Positions 32,224 through 41,069 of a DNA stretch of 64,000 nucleotides are shown here, piece after piece. Origin of the DNA: Paractinoplanes ovalisporus (GTDB lineage Bacteria; Actinomycetota; Actinomycetes; Mycobacteriales; Micromonosporaceae). The stretch is taken from positions 1-64,000 of the forward strand of contig NZ_JAENHP010000028.1 of NCBI RefSeq assembly GCF_016834655.1. The letters are read 5' to 3'. Each line of letters opens with the position of its first letter. Positions within the stretch are counted from its first letter, which is position 1. The position numbers and the translations under genes were made by a program. Below the pieces are notes generated by a model. It did not search any database, was not told where the DNA came from, and saw only the letters and a program-made list of their open reading frames with translations.

Positions 32224-33161
32224 CTGTCATAACTCTGCCCGCGAACCAGCCCGAGACGTTCTACCGAGGCGCCGGCCGGATCGCGTCGTTCCGCAACGTG
32301 CCCGCTCTGGAGGACCGTCCCGAAGACTGGGTCGGCTCGACGACTGACCGTTTCGGCCTGGGCCCCTCCGGTCAGTCGTCCCTGCCGGACGGCCGCCTGC
32401 TGGCCGAGGCGATCGCCGCCGAGCCGGGCTGGTGGCTGGGCCCCGACCGCACCGACACCGGCGTGCTGGTCAAGCTGCTCGACGCCGGTCAACGCCTGCC
32501 CCTGCACGTGCACCCCGACCGCTCCTTCGCCACCGCGCACCTGGCATCCCCGTACGGAAAGACCGAAGCCTGGGTGATCGTCTCGGCACGGGACGACGCG
32601 TTTGTGCACCTGGGTTTCGCCCGCGACGTCGAGGCCGACGAGCTGGCGACGTGGGTGGCCGGCCAGAAAACGGACGAGATGCTGGCCGCCACCAACAAGG
32701 TCCCGGTCTCAGCGGGCGACGCGATCCTCTGCCCCGCCGGCCTCCCCCACGCCATCGGCGACGGCATCCTGCTGGTCGAGGTCCAGGAGCCGACCGACTT
32801 CTCGGTGCTGCTGGAGTACGAGGGTTTCGGCCTGGCCGACGGCCATCTCAACCTGGGCTACGACCTGGCCCTGCAGTGCGTCGACCGCAGCGCCTGGTCG
32901 CCGGCCCGCATCGAGCAGCTGCGCGGCACCGACCGCCTGCTCCCCGCGGCCGCCGACGAGTTCTTCTCGGCCACCCGCCACCGCGCCGGCGACCGCCTGC
33001 CCCAGGGCTTCGGCATCGCGGTCGCGGTCTCCGGCGAGGGCACCCTGACCGGCGAGCACGACACCCTCCCCGTCCGGCGTGGCGACACCCTGCTCATTCC
33101 GTACGCCGCCGGCCCGCTGAGCGTCGACGGCCAAGTGGAGCTGATCCGCCTCTCGGCCTGA
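32220..33161 (+). CDS. Class I mannose-6-phosphate-isomerase-like protein
   Basis: A zinc cupin sugar-phosphate isomerase of about 313 residues. Zinc ligands are in LPLHVHPDRSFATAHLASPYGKTEAWVI (HxH and the later Glu; pieces joined) and CPAGLPHAIGDG (His). The C-terminal cupin half is degenerate but present (GEGTLTGEHDTLPVRRGDTLLIP). It would interconvert an aldose- and a ketose-6-phosphate, supplying the kinase encoded just upstream. At 313 residues it is shorter than ManA enzymes of ~390-400, so a specialised substrate is possible. Confidence 0.85.
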   Translation: MTVITLPANQPETFYRGAGRIASFRNVPALEDRPEDWVGSTTDRFGLGPSGQSSLPDGRLLAEAIAAEPGWWLGPDRTDTGVLVKLLDAGQRLPLHVHPDRSFATAHLASPYGKTEAWVIVSARDDAFVHLGFARDVEADELATWVAGQKTDEMLAATNKVPVSAGDAILCPAGLPHAIGDGILLVEVQEPTDFSVLLEYEGFGLADGHLNLGYDLALQCVDRSAWSPARIEQLRGTDRLLPAAADEFFSATRHRAGDRLPQGFGIAVAVSGEGTLTGEHDTLPVRRGDTLLIPYAAGPLSVDGQVELIRLSA

Positions 33162-33176
33162 CCGCCCCGATTCCCC

Positions 33177-33205
33177 GCCGCCGGACGCTTCACGCGTCCG
33201 GCGGC
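33177..33205 (+). terminator. Strong stem-loop terminator after the sugar operon
   Basis: GCCGCCGGACGC-TTCAC-GCGTCCGGCGGC forms a perfect 12-bp stem with a 5-nt loop 15 nt after the PMI-like stop codon. No U-tract follows, as is normal in this group. Confidence 0.85.
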
Positions 33206-33219
33206 AACAGGCTCCCACC

Positions 33220-33545
33220 CACTCCACGTCCAGCACCTGCTGTCCCGCACACCCCGCATCCCTGCGTCCAGCACCTGCCGCCGTACACACCTCCATCGAG
33301 CGGCTGCCGTCCCGCTCACCACACACCGCATTTCGCGTCCAGCCCCTGCTGTCCCGCACACCCCGCATCCCTGCGTCAGCACCTGCCGCCCTACTCACCT
33401 CCATCGAGCGGCTGCCGTCCCGCTCACCACACGCCGCATCCCGCGTCCAGCACCTGCCGCCGTGCACACTTCCATCGAGCGGCTGCCGTCCGCGCACCGC
33501 ACACCGTGCATCCCGCGTCCAGCACCTGCCATCCGTCGCACGTCT
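33220..33545. repeat. Compound tandem repeat of about 108 bp
   Basis: Two sub-units alternate: one with core CGTCCAGCACCTGCTGTCCCG and one with CCATCGAGCGGCTGCCGTCC. Two nearly full compound copies (from ~33223 and ~33332) are followed by partial ones to about 33530. It fills the gap between the sugar-operon terminator and the convergent response-regulator gene. No coding potential is convincing. Confidence 0.85.
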
Positions 33546-33571
33546 CCTGTGCTCGGTCGCGACGGAGCCGA

Positions 33572-34291
33572 TCAAGCGCCGGAGGCTGGGACGTCGCCTC
33601 TGAGGTAGGTGAGCGCCGCGAGAACGCGCCGGTTGGTGTTGTCGTCGGGCGGCAGGGCGAACTTCGCGAGAATGTTGCCCACGTGCTTGCCGACGGCCGC
33701 CTCCGACAGCGACAGCGTCCGAGCGATGGCCGCATTCGAATGCCCCTGCGCGACAAGCGCCAGCACCTCCCGCTCCCGCGGAGACAACAGCGAGACCGGA
33801 TCGCTACGCCGCACCAGCAGCCGCCGGACCACCTCAGGGTCGATCACCGTCTCGCCCGCGACAACCCGCCGCAGCGCGTCCACAAACTCCTCAACATCAA
33901 CCACCCTGTCTTTCAACAGATAGCCGACGCCCCCACCGGACTCCAGCAGTTCGGTCGCATAGCCGTCCTGCACGAACTGACTGAGCGCCACTACCGCCAG
34001 CCCCGGACAGTCCCGCCGAAGCCGAACCGCGGCCCGCAGCCCCTCGTCACTGAACCCCGGCGGCATCCGGATGTCGGTCACCACAAGCTCGGGCCGAAAC
34101 TCACCGACGGCCGCCTCGAGCGCCACCGCGTCCCCCACAGCGGCAACCACCTCGAACCCGAACCGCCCCAGCAGACCCGCGACTCCTTCCCGCAGCAGAA
34201 CGCCGTCTTCCGCCAGAACTACCCGCACCCGCTCCCCCTCGGTGGCACGCCGCTCGCTCGTCGCCCCGGCCGCGGCTGGTGGCCCGCTCAT
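33572..34291 (-). CDS. NarL/LuxR-family response regulator
   Basis: A two-component response regulator of about 239 residues. The receiver domain has the acidic pair in VVLAEDG, phospho-acceptor Asp73 in LVVTDIRMPP, and the Lys in YLLKDRV. The C-terminal LuxR-type HTH is LSPREREVLALVAQGHSNAAIARTLSLSEAAVGKHVGNI (joined). Its ATG overlaps the histidine-kinase stop (ATGA), so the two form one operon. A later GTG (RVRVVLAEDG) is possible but the ATG fits the overlap. It is convergent with the repeat tract at 33220-33545. Confidence 0.92.
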   Translation of the reverse strand: MSGPPAAAGATSERRATEGERVRVVLAEDGVLLREGVAGLLGRFGFEVVAAVGDAVALEAAVGEFRPELVVTDIRMPPGFSDEGLRAAVRLRRDCPGLAVVALSQFVQDGYATELLESGGGVGYLLKDRVVDVEEFVDALRRVVAGETVIDPEVVRRLLVRRSDPVSLLSPREREVLALVAQGHSNAAIARTLSLSEAAVGKHVGNILAKFALPPDDNTNRRVLAALTYLRGDVPASGA

Positions 34292-35562
34292 TTGCGCGGC
34301 CACGGCAGCTCCACCCGGATCATGGTCGGACCACCAAGCGGGCTGGCGAGCAGCATCCGGCCGTCCGCCACGGCCACCCGGTCGGCCAGCCCGACCAGGC
34401 CCGTTCCGCGCTCGAGGTCGGCACCACCCCGGCCGTCGTCGCGCACCTCGACCACCAGCGTCCCGTCTTCTGCGCGGGCTTCTACGGCCGCGCGCGCCGC
34501 GCCGCTGTGCTTGGCCACGTTCGCCAGTGCTTCGGCGACCACGAAGTAAGCCGTTGCCTCCAGGTGTTCGGGCGGCCGCGACGGCAGCTCGGTGTGGACG
34601 TCGACCGGCATCGGTGTCTGCCCGGCGAGGTCGCGCAGCGCGGCCGGCAAGCCGAGGTCGGTCAGCACCTGCGGCCGGATGCCATGGATGAGTTCGCGCA
34701 GCTCTCCCATGAGTTCCTTGGCCTGCCGATGCGCGGTCGCGACCGGAGCGGCGGCCGGCGAGCCCTCGGGAAGGTCGATTTTCGCCAGCCCCAGCTGCAG
34801 CGTCAGGCCGACGAGCTTCTGCTGGGCGCCGTCGTGCAGGTCGCGCTCGATCCGCCGGCGCTCGGCCTCGAACGCGTCGGCCATGCGGGCCCGCGACCGC
34901 GACACCTCGACCAGTTCCGCGCGGAGCTTCTCCCCGCTGCCGGTGTGCAGCAGGGCCCGGGCCGCCGCCGCGTGCGCCCCCGCCGTCACGGCGACCAGAT
35001 AGGGCATGGAAGCCAGCGCGATGACACCCGCGACCGCATAAGGCACGGCCTCGCTCGCCGTCGCGATAATGATGATGCCGAAGGAGATCGGCCCTTGGTC
35101 GACGAGCCACGGGCTGAGCGCCAGAACGACGATCAGGATCTCGATGAACGCCAGCACGCCGTAGACCACCGGGACGATGGTGACGAGCAGGACGGCGTAT
35201 CCGAATCGTCGCCACCGTGAAGGGCTGAGCCTGAGGAACCGGTCGTCGGCCAAGCGCAGCCTCCGTCGCTCGAGCCCGGCCAGGGGCCATGCGACCAAGG
35301 GCCCGAGGCCGCCCAGCAGCACCGCACCCGCAACGAACAGCAGCAGCGCCTCGAGGGCGTCGGTGCGGCCGGTGCCGAGCCGACGGATCAGCACGATCCA
35401 CGGCGCCGCGAACAGGCCGAGCGCCGCTGCGGTCACCACTATGAGCGGGATGCTGGTCACGAGGAATGCGAGCGACCGCCAAGGCCACCAGGTGGCCAGG
35501 AAGCGCCGACTGCGTAATGCGGTGAGTGCGGACACGAGAGCCAAGCTAGCGGTGCTGCGCAT
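34288..35562 (-). CDS. NarL/DesK-type sensor histidine kinase
   Basis: A membrane sensor kinase of 424 residues. The N-terminal half has about five or six hydrophobic segments without a clear periplasmic domain, suggesting it senses the membrane or a ligand within it. The HisKA_3 phosphoacceptor region is ERRRIERDLHDGAQQKLV with the DHDG-type His, followed by a HATPase domain (VVAEALANVAKHS, EVRDDGRGGADLERGTGLVGLADR). This class often drives ABC exporters against antibiotics; here a CPBP protease is divergent next door. Confidence 0.92.
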   Translation of the reverse strand: MRSTASLALVSALTALRSRRFLATWWPWRSLAFLVTSIPLIVVTAAALGLFAAPWIVLIRRLGTGRTDALEALLLFVAGAVLLGGLGPLVAWPLAGLERRRLRLADDRFLRLSPSRWRRFGYAVLLVTIVPVVYGVLAFIEILIVVLALSPWLVDQGPISFGIIIIATASEAVPYAVAGVIALASMPYLVAVTAGAHAAAARALLHTGSGEKLRAELVEVSRSRARMADAFEAERRRIERDLHDGAQQKLVGLTLQLGLAKIDLPEGSPAAAPVATAHRQAKELMGELRELIHGIRPQVLTDLGLPAALRDLAGQTPMPVDVHTELPSRPPEHLEATAYFVVAEALANVAKHSGAARAAVEARAEDGTLVVEVRDDGRGGADLERGTGLVGLADRVAVADGRMLLASPLGGPTMIRVELPWPRK

Positions 35563-35669
35563 GCCGCCCCAAGGTGTCTGGCACTACATCTGAGGTATGC
35601 CTAGCCCTACCCGAAGACGGTGTCCAGACGTAGTGCCCGGGCGGTGTCCACGGTGGTCTTCTTCCGGCC

Positions 35670-36566
35670 ATGACATTCCCGCAACGCCGTCCTATCTTCA
35701 CCTTCTTCCTGCTGACGTTCGGGCTGACATGGTTGTTCTGGCTGCCCTATGTGCTCTCGGCCAACGGCCTGGGCGTCTTTCCCTGGCGGTTCCCGTCGGT
35801 CCTCGGCAGCTCGCAGACGCTCGGCCTGTTGCCGGGCGCTTATCTGGGCCCGGTCACGTCGGCCCTGCTCGTCACCGCCGTCACCCAGGGCCGGCCCGGC
35901 CTGCGCCGCTGGGCCCGGCGCCTGGTTCGCTGGCGAGTAGGCCTCCGGTGGTATGCCGGGGTTCTCTTCGTCGTGCCGGCGGTCATGGTGGCGTCCACCC
36001 TTCTCCTGCCCGACGCCGCGGCGGACATGACCTTCCCATCGGCGGCGACGCTGGTCGCGTACCTACCGCTGTTGGTCCTTCAGGTGCTGACGACCGGGCT
36101 GTCCGAGGAACCGGGGTGGCGCGATTTCGCACAGCCGCGCTTGCAGGCCCGGTTCGGGCCCCTGACGGGTTCGCTCGTGATCGGCCCGCTGTGGGGCGCC
36201 TGGCATCTGCCGCTGTTCTTCACCGAGTGGGCCGGCTGGCCCGATGTCGACTGGCGGATGCCGGCGGAGTTCGTGCTCAGCTCGGTGCTGCTGAGCATCG
36301 TGCTGACCTGGGTGTTCAACCGAAGCGGAGAGAGTCTGCCCCTCGCCATGCTGCTGCACGCGAACGTCAACACGGTGTTCTCGCTGGCCTGGCCCCAGAT
36401 CTTCCCGCGGCTCGACGCCTTCAGCGACTCGCTGCATGCTCTGGTGATCGGTTCCGGTCTGGCCGCACTGGTCCTGATCGTCGCGACACGCGGCCGGCTT
36501 GGGGCCCCGCCGCCGTCCACGCCCTGCGAAAGCCAGCCGGAAACCACGGCGCTGCGAAGGGTGTGA
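35670..36566 (+). CDS. CPBP-family intramembrane protease
   Basis: A polytopic membrane protein of 298 residues with about eight hydrophobic segments. CPBP/Abi motif 1 appears as TTGLSEEPGWRDFAQPRLQ (EExxxR), motif 2 as LVIGPLWGAWHLPLFF (FxxxH-like), and motif 3 as LHANVNTVFS (HxxxN-like). Such Rce1-related proteins act as intramembrane peptidases or immunity factors. It is divergent from the histidine kinase and might be in its regulon (inference). Confidence 0.88.
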   Translation: MTFPQRRPIFTFFLLTFGLTWLFWLPYVLSANGLGVFPWRFPSVLGSSQTLGLLPGAYLGPVTSALLVTAVTQGRPGLRRWARRLVRWRVGLRWYAGVLFVVPAVMVASTLLLPDAAADMTFPSAATLVAYLPLLVLQVLTTGLSEEPGWRDFAQPRLQARFGPLTGSLVIGPLWGAWHLPLFFTEWAGWPDVDWRMPAEFVLSSVLLSIVLTWVFNRSGESLPLAMLLHANVNTVFSLAWPQIFPRLDAFSDSLHALVIGSGLAALVLIVATRGRLGAPPPSTPCESQPETTALRRV

Positions 36567-36710
36567 TGTCCGGTGTGGTTGCCAGTGCGACGGACGGCGG
36601 CCCGGGCGAGGTGGGAGAGCCGGTTCGCGGTGTGGCGCGTCAGGACGGCGTGCACGGTGGATACCGCCACGCCTTCCTGGTCGGCTGTCGGGGCTGGTCC
36701 GATGGATGAG

Positions 36711-38786
36711 TCAGACCGCGTCGACGGTGAACAGCATGGCCTGCTCCGGGGTGAGCAACGGGACCGGAAGCCCGGCCTCCAGCAACACTCGCCCGGGAAG
36801 GGTGACCTCACCGGCTGCCAGCCACGGGGGTGGTGCGTCCTGGACGGTCCGGGGCGGGGCACCGAGCGCGAGCGGACGCACGGTGTAGCGGCGGTCGGGG
36901 TCGAGACCCGGGAAACGCACCGGCTCAGGGATCGCGGAACCCGGTGCGCGCAGGACGGCCACGGCGAACAGGGCCGTGCGCTGGTCGAGCGAGACGACTC
37001 CGTGCACGAGGCGGTCGGGGTCGTCGCCGCCGGAGCGGACCACCCGGCCGCTGTGCAGCAGCGAACGCCGCTGTTTGTACTCGGCTACCCACCCGCGGAT
37101 CAGTGCCCGCTCGTCGTCGGTGGTTGTGGTCAGGTCCCACTCGATGCCGGCGTGGCCGAACAGCGACGTGGCCAAGCGGAAACCGAGCGCGCCGGTACGG
37201 CCGGTGATGTGGGCGGTCGGGGCGCCGACGTGCGAGCCGAGCAGCTCGGGCGGCATCAGCACGCTCGTCCAGCGCTGGATCTGCTGACGCTCCAGGGCGT
37301 CGTTGGTGTCGGACGTCCAGAAACGGTCGGTGTGTTCGAGGATGCCGAGGTCGATCCGGCCCCCGCCGGCGGCGCAGCTCTCGATCTCGACCGCCGGGAA
37401 GCGACGCTTGAGTTCGGCCAGCAGCCCGTAGAGGGCGGTCGTCTGGCGGTGGGCCGAGCCTTCCTGGGCCACGTCGCGGTTGTGGTCCCACTTCACAAAG
37501 GCGATTTCGTACGTCGTGAGGAGCTCGCTGATCGCGCCGAGCACATAGTCGTAGGCTTCGGGGACGGCCAGGTTGAGCACCTGCTGGTGACGCCAGGTCG
37601 CCGCGCCGGGGCCGCCGAGGATCCAGTCGGGGTGGGCCCGGGCCAGATCGGAGTCGGGCGAGACCATCTCGGGCTCCAGCCAGAGCCCGAACTCCATGCC
37701 GCGCTCGTGCACGGCCTTGATGAGCGGGCCGAGGCCGTCGGGCCAGCGGGTCGGGTCGACGGTCCAGTCGCCGAGGGCACGCCGGTCGTCGGTGCGGCCG
37801 CGGAACCAGCCGTCGTCGAGCACGAACCGTTCGACCCCGACCGAGGCGGCGGCGTCGGCGAGCGCGGTAAGGCGTTCCAGCGAGTGGTCGAAGTAGACGG
37901 CCTCCCAGGTGTTGAGCACCACCGGCCTCGGCTTCAACGGCGCGCGCCGCGACCGGATCCAGTCGTGCAGCCGGTCCGACAGCCCGTCGATACCGGTGGC
38001 CGACCAGACGGCGACGGTCCAGGGGGTGGTGTAGGCGCCGCCGGGTTCGAGGCCGACCTCCCCCGGGGCCAGCAGCTCGCCGGCGCCGAGCACGGTCGAG
38101 CCGAGAGTGCTGCGTTCGGCCCACAGCTGCTTGTCGCCGCTCCACGCCAGGTGCACGGCCCACACCTCGCCCGAGCGGAAGGTGAAGCCGGGGGTGCCGA
38201 GCATCATCACGTACGGGTCGTCGTGGCCGGGCTTGCCGTGCCGGGTCTCGCGGGTCCAGGCGCCGGTCCGCATCGGCGTGCGCTGCGGTTTGCGCTCGTA
38301 GGCCCAGATGCCGGCGAAGTCGAGCAGGTCCGACGCCCGCGCGGGCACGGGCAGGACAACCGCGAGCGAGCCGAGGCCCAGGTCCGCGTCGCCGGCGTTG
38401 GCCAGGGTGTGCCGCATCCGCAGCACGCCCTGCGCGCTCAGCTCGATCTCGGTCGTGACGGTGAGGGGGCCGTCGGTCAGCGAGATGAGGATCGAGCCGG
38501 GCGAGGGCTGGGAGACGCCGGCCAGGGTCCAGCGGGGGCGGCCGGGTGTGCCCGAGAAGGCGGGACGGCCGTTCCAGCCGTCGCCCAGCGTCGGCAGCAG
38601 CGACAGGTAGGGCGGCTCGTCGAGCGAGCTGGGCGGGTTGGCGGGCACGGCCGAGGCGGCGAAGGCGGCCAGATCGTCGGCGGCGAGGTCGCCGAGCGCG
38701 GCTCCCCAGTGCAGGACGGCGGGTGGCCGCGGGCCGCGGGCGTCCAGCACGAAACTGGTGCCCGCGGCCTGCAGGTGGATCAACAA
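36711..38786 (-). CDS. GH36 alpha-galactosidase
   Basis: A cytoplasmic alpha-galactosidase of 691 residues. The N-terminal beta-sandwich leads to a TIM barrel with FVLDDGWFRGR, GLWLEPEMVSPDSDL, the nucleophile motif VKWDHNRD (Asp434), CAAGGGRIDLGIL and the acid/base region TSDTNDALER (residues 491-500). It releases alpha-galactose from melibiose/raffinose-type sugars. The start is a TTG at 38786, supported by AAGGAG in the end of the SBP gene and by coupling to it (6-nt gap). It is the last gene of the galactoside operon. Confidence 0.93.
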   Translation of the reverse strand: MLIHLQAAGTSFVLDARGPRPPAVLHWGAALGDLAADDLAAFAASAVPANPPSSLDEPPYLSLLPTLGDGWNGRPAFSGTPGRPRWTLAGVSQPSPGSILISLTDGPLTVTTEIELSAQGVLRMRHTLANAGDADLGLGSLAVVLPVPARASDLLDFAGIWAYERKPQRTPMRTGAWTRETRHGKPGHDDPYVMMLGTPGFTFRSGEVWAVHLAWSGDKQLWAERSTLGSTVLGAGELLAPGEVGLEPGGAYTTPWTVAVWSATGIDGLSDRLHDWIRSRRAPLKPRPVVLNTWEAVYFDHSLERLTALADAAASVGVERFVLDDGWFRGRTDDRRALGDWTVDPTRWPDGLGPLIKAVHERGMEFGLWLEPEMVSPDSDLARAHPDWILGGPGAATWRHQQVLNLAVPEAYDYVLGAISELLTTYEIAFVKWDHNRDVAQEGSAHRQTTALYGLLAELKRRFPAVEIESCAAGGGRIDLGILEHTDRFWTSDTNDALERQQIQRWTSVLMPPELLGSHVGAPTAHITGRTGALGFRLATSLFGHAGIEWDLTTTTDDERALIRGWVAEYKQRRSLLHSGRVVRSGGDDPDRLVHGVVSLDQRTALFAVAVLRAPGSAIPEPVRFPGLDPDRRYTVRPLALGAPPRTVQDAPPPWLAAGEVTLPGRVLLEAGLPVPLLTPEQAMLFTVDAV

Positions 38787-38792
38787 CGCGTG

Positions 38793-40115
38793 TTACTCCT
38801 TGACCGGGATGGCCTGGGACTTGAGGGTGTCGATGGTCGACTTCTGGGCGGAGGTGAGGGCGTCGGTCAGGGTGCCGCTGCCCGAGACGGCCGCCTTGAA
38901 GCCGTCCGAGGCGTTCGCGTACGTCGAGGTCATCGTCGGTCCCCACGTGAAGTCGGGCGTGACCTCGGTGGCGGCCTGCGCGAAGACCTCGTAGATCTTC
39001 TGGTCACCATAGAACTCGACCGGGTTGGCCAGGTACGAATACTTGGTTCCGGCCGTGGTCGCCGGGTAGAGCTGGGCCTCCTTGTTGAGCAGGCCGAGCG
39101 CTTCCTCGCTGGTGTTGAGCCACAGGGCGAACTGCGCGGCCTCGTACGGGTGCTTGGAGGTCTTGAAGATCGCGGTGGCCGAGCCGCCCCAGTTGCCCGC
39201 GATCGACTCGCCGGCGCTCCACTGCGGCATCGGAGCGACGCGCCACTTGCCGGCCGTCTTCGGCGCGCCGCTCATGATCGAGTTGGCGCCCCAGACGGCG
39301 GAGACCCAGGTCCAGGCCGAGCTGGAGTTGTAGGCGTTGTCCCACTCGGTGGTCCATGGCGGGACGGTCGAGACGAGCTTCTTGCTGATCAGGTTCTGCC
39401 AGTAGTCGGCGACCTTCTTGGTCTTGTCGTCGGTCAGGTTGACGGTCCACTGCTGGCCGTCGTTGGCGAACCAGCGGCCGCCGGCCTGCCACGCGAAGCC
39501 CGCGAACTGGTTGATGTCGCTCTGCGAGAAGTTGGTGATGTAGCCGCCGGCCGCCTTCACCTTCTCGGCCGCCGCCGCGTACTCGTCCCAGGTCTTCGGC
39601 ACCGGGATGCCGTTCTTCTCGAACAGGTCGGCCCGGTAGAACAGCGCCATCGGGCCCGAGTCCTGCGGGATGCCCCAGGCCGACTTGTCGTCGCCGAAGC
39701 TGACCTGGTTCCAGGTCCACGGGATGAACTGGTCCTTGGCCTTGGCCACGATGTCGCAGGAGGCGACGTCGAACAGGCCGTCCTGCACGCGGAAGCTGGG
39801 CAGCGCGTCGTACTCGATGTGGCCGAGGTCGGGGGTGTTGCCGGCCTTCAGCTGGTTGAAGAAGTTCTGGTAGGTGCCGCCGTTGCCGTTGGGGCCGGTC
39901 TGCACCTTGACCTGGATGTTCGGGTTCTTGTCGTTCCAGGCCTTCACCACGTTCTCGATCCCGGGGATCCAGGTCGTGTAGGTGAGGGTGACCGGGCCGG
40001 ACGACGGCGCGCAGGAGGCGGCCGCGGCGCCCTCGGACGAGGAGTCGTCTCCGCCGGACCCGCAGGCGGACAGGGCAAGCACCGAGATCAGCAAGGCGCT
40101 GAGGCGTTTACGCAT
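38793..40115 (-). CDS. CUT1 galactoside-binding lipoprotein
   Basis: A solute-binding lipoprotein of 440 residues. Lipobox LALSAC follows MRKRLSALLISV; a GSGGDDSSSEGA linker leads into a family-1 sugar-binding fold (VTLTYTTWIPGIENVVKAWN, TPDLGHIEYDALP, FYRADLFEKNGIPVPKTWDEY). Context, between two permeases and alpha-galactosidase and with beta-galactosidase first in the operon, suggests galacto-oligosaccharides as ligand. The operon has no ATPase, so a shared one is likely. Confidence 0.92.
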   Translation of the reverse strand: MRKRLSALLISVLALSACGSGGDDSSSEGAAAASCAPSSGPVTLTYTTWIPGIENVVKAWNDKNPNIQVKVQTGPNGNGGTYQNFFNQLKAGNTPDLGHIEYDALPSFRVQDGLFDVASCDIVAKAKDQFIPWTWNQVSFGDDKSAWGIPQDSGPMALFYRADLFEKNGIPVPKTWDEYAAAAEKVKAAGGYITNFSQSDINQFAGFAWQAGGRWFANDGQQWTVNLTDDKTKKVADYWQNLISKKLVSTVPPWTTEWDNAYNSSSAWTWVSAVWGANSIMSGAPKTAGKWRVAPMPQWSAGESIAGNWGGSATAIFKTSKHPYEAAQFALWLNTSEEALGLLNKEAQLYPATTAGTKYSYLANPVEFYGDQKIYEVFAQAATEVTPDFTWGPTMTSTYANASDGFKAAVSGSGTLTDALTSAQKSTIDTLKSQAIPVKE

Positions 40116-40154
40116 GGCGTTTCCTTTGACGGGGTGAGAGGGGTGCTAGGGGTA

Positions 40155-41069
40155 CTACTTGACGGCGCCGGCACCCAGGCCGTTGCGCCAGAACCGCTGC
40201 AGAAGCAGGAACGCGACCACCAGCGGCGTGATCGAGAGCAGGGCGCCGATGATCACCAGGCCGCGCAGCTCGGGAATTTGGTTCACCTGGGTGTTCCAGG
40301 TGTAGAGGCCGAGCGTCACGGGGAACAGCCGCTCGTCGCTGAGCATGATCAGCGGGAGCAGGAAGTTGTTCCAGACGGCGACGAAGTGGAACAGGAAGAT
40401 CGTGACGAGGGCCGGGAACATCAGCCGGGTCGCCACCTTGAAGAACGTGCGGATCTCGCCCGAGCCGTCGATGCGGGCCGCCTCGAGCAGCTCGTCGGGA
40501 ACGCTGGCGGTGGCGTAGATGCGGGCCAGGTAGACGCCGAACGGGTTGACCAGGCTGGGCAGGAACACCGCCCAGAACGTGTTGGTCGCGTCAACCTTGC
40601 TGAACAGCAGGAACAGCGGCAGGGCGAGCGCGGTGGCCGGCACGAGCACGCCGCTGAGCACGACGTTGAAGAGCAGTTCGCGGCCGCGGAACCGATATTT
40701 GGCCAGCGCGTAGCCGCACATCGCGGCCAGCACGGTGCCGAGCAGCGCGGCGCCGCCGGTGTAGAGCAGGCTGTTGAGCATCCAGCGCAGGAACACGCCG
40801 TCGCGGTAGGCGATCAGGTCGCCGATGTTGGCGAACAGGTCGAAGTCGGCGAACCAGAGCGGGTTCGTGCTGGTGAACTGGTCGGAGCTCTTGCTGGCCC
40901 CGACGAAGAGCCACCAGATCGGCACCAGGAAGTAGAGGGTGCACACCGCCATGACGAGCATGGCCGCCGTACGGGAAAGAAGTGGCTCTTTGATCTTGCT
41001 GCGGCCGCCGCTTCCGGGTGCGGACGCGGAGTCGACGGCGGACGCGGAGGAAGCCGGGAGGACGCTCAC
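40155..41069 (-). CDS. CUT1 sugar permease (MalG-like), galactoside operon
   Basis: A permease of about 304 residues with six membrane segments. The EAA loop is LEAARIDGSGEIRTFFKVATRLMFPA and the MalG-type ending AVWNNFLLPLIML. It starts at GTG (41069), overlapping the previous permease's stop as GTGA. A Ser/Ala-rich leader precedes the first helix. Confidence 0.9.
   Translation of the reverse strand: MSVLPASSASAVDSASAPGSGGRSKIKEPLLSRTAAMLVMAVCTLYFLVPIWWLFVGASKSSDQFTSTNPLWFADFDLFANIGDLIAYRDGVFLRWMLNSLLYTGGAALLGTVLAAMCGYALAKYRFRGRELLFNVVLSGVLVPATALALPLFLLFSKVDATNTFWAVFLPSLVNPFGVYLARIYATASVPDELLEAARIDGSGEIRTFFKVATRLMFPALVTIFLFHFVAVWNNFLLPLIMLSDERLFPVTLGLYTWNTQVNQIPELRGLVIIGALLSITPLVVAFLLLQRFWRNGLGAGAVK

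Noticed and set aside
36567..36710. Possible LacI HTH remnant on the minus strand (GVAVSTVHAVLTRHTANRLS)
   Set aside because: Some likeness to a LacI recognition helix, but it is short, lacks the hinge and the TIKDVA start, and the galactoside operon already has a proper LacI.
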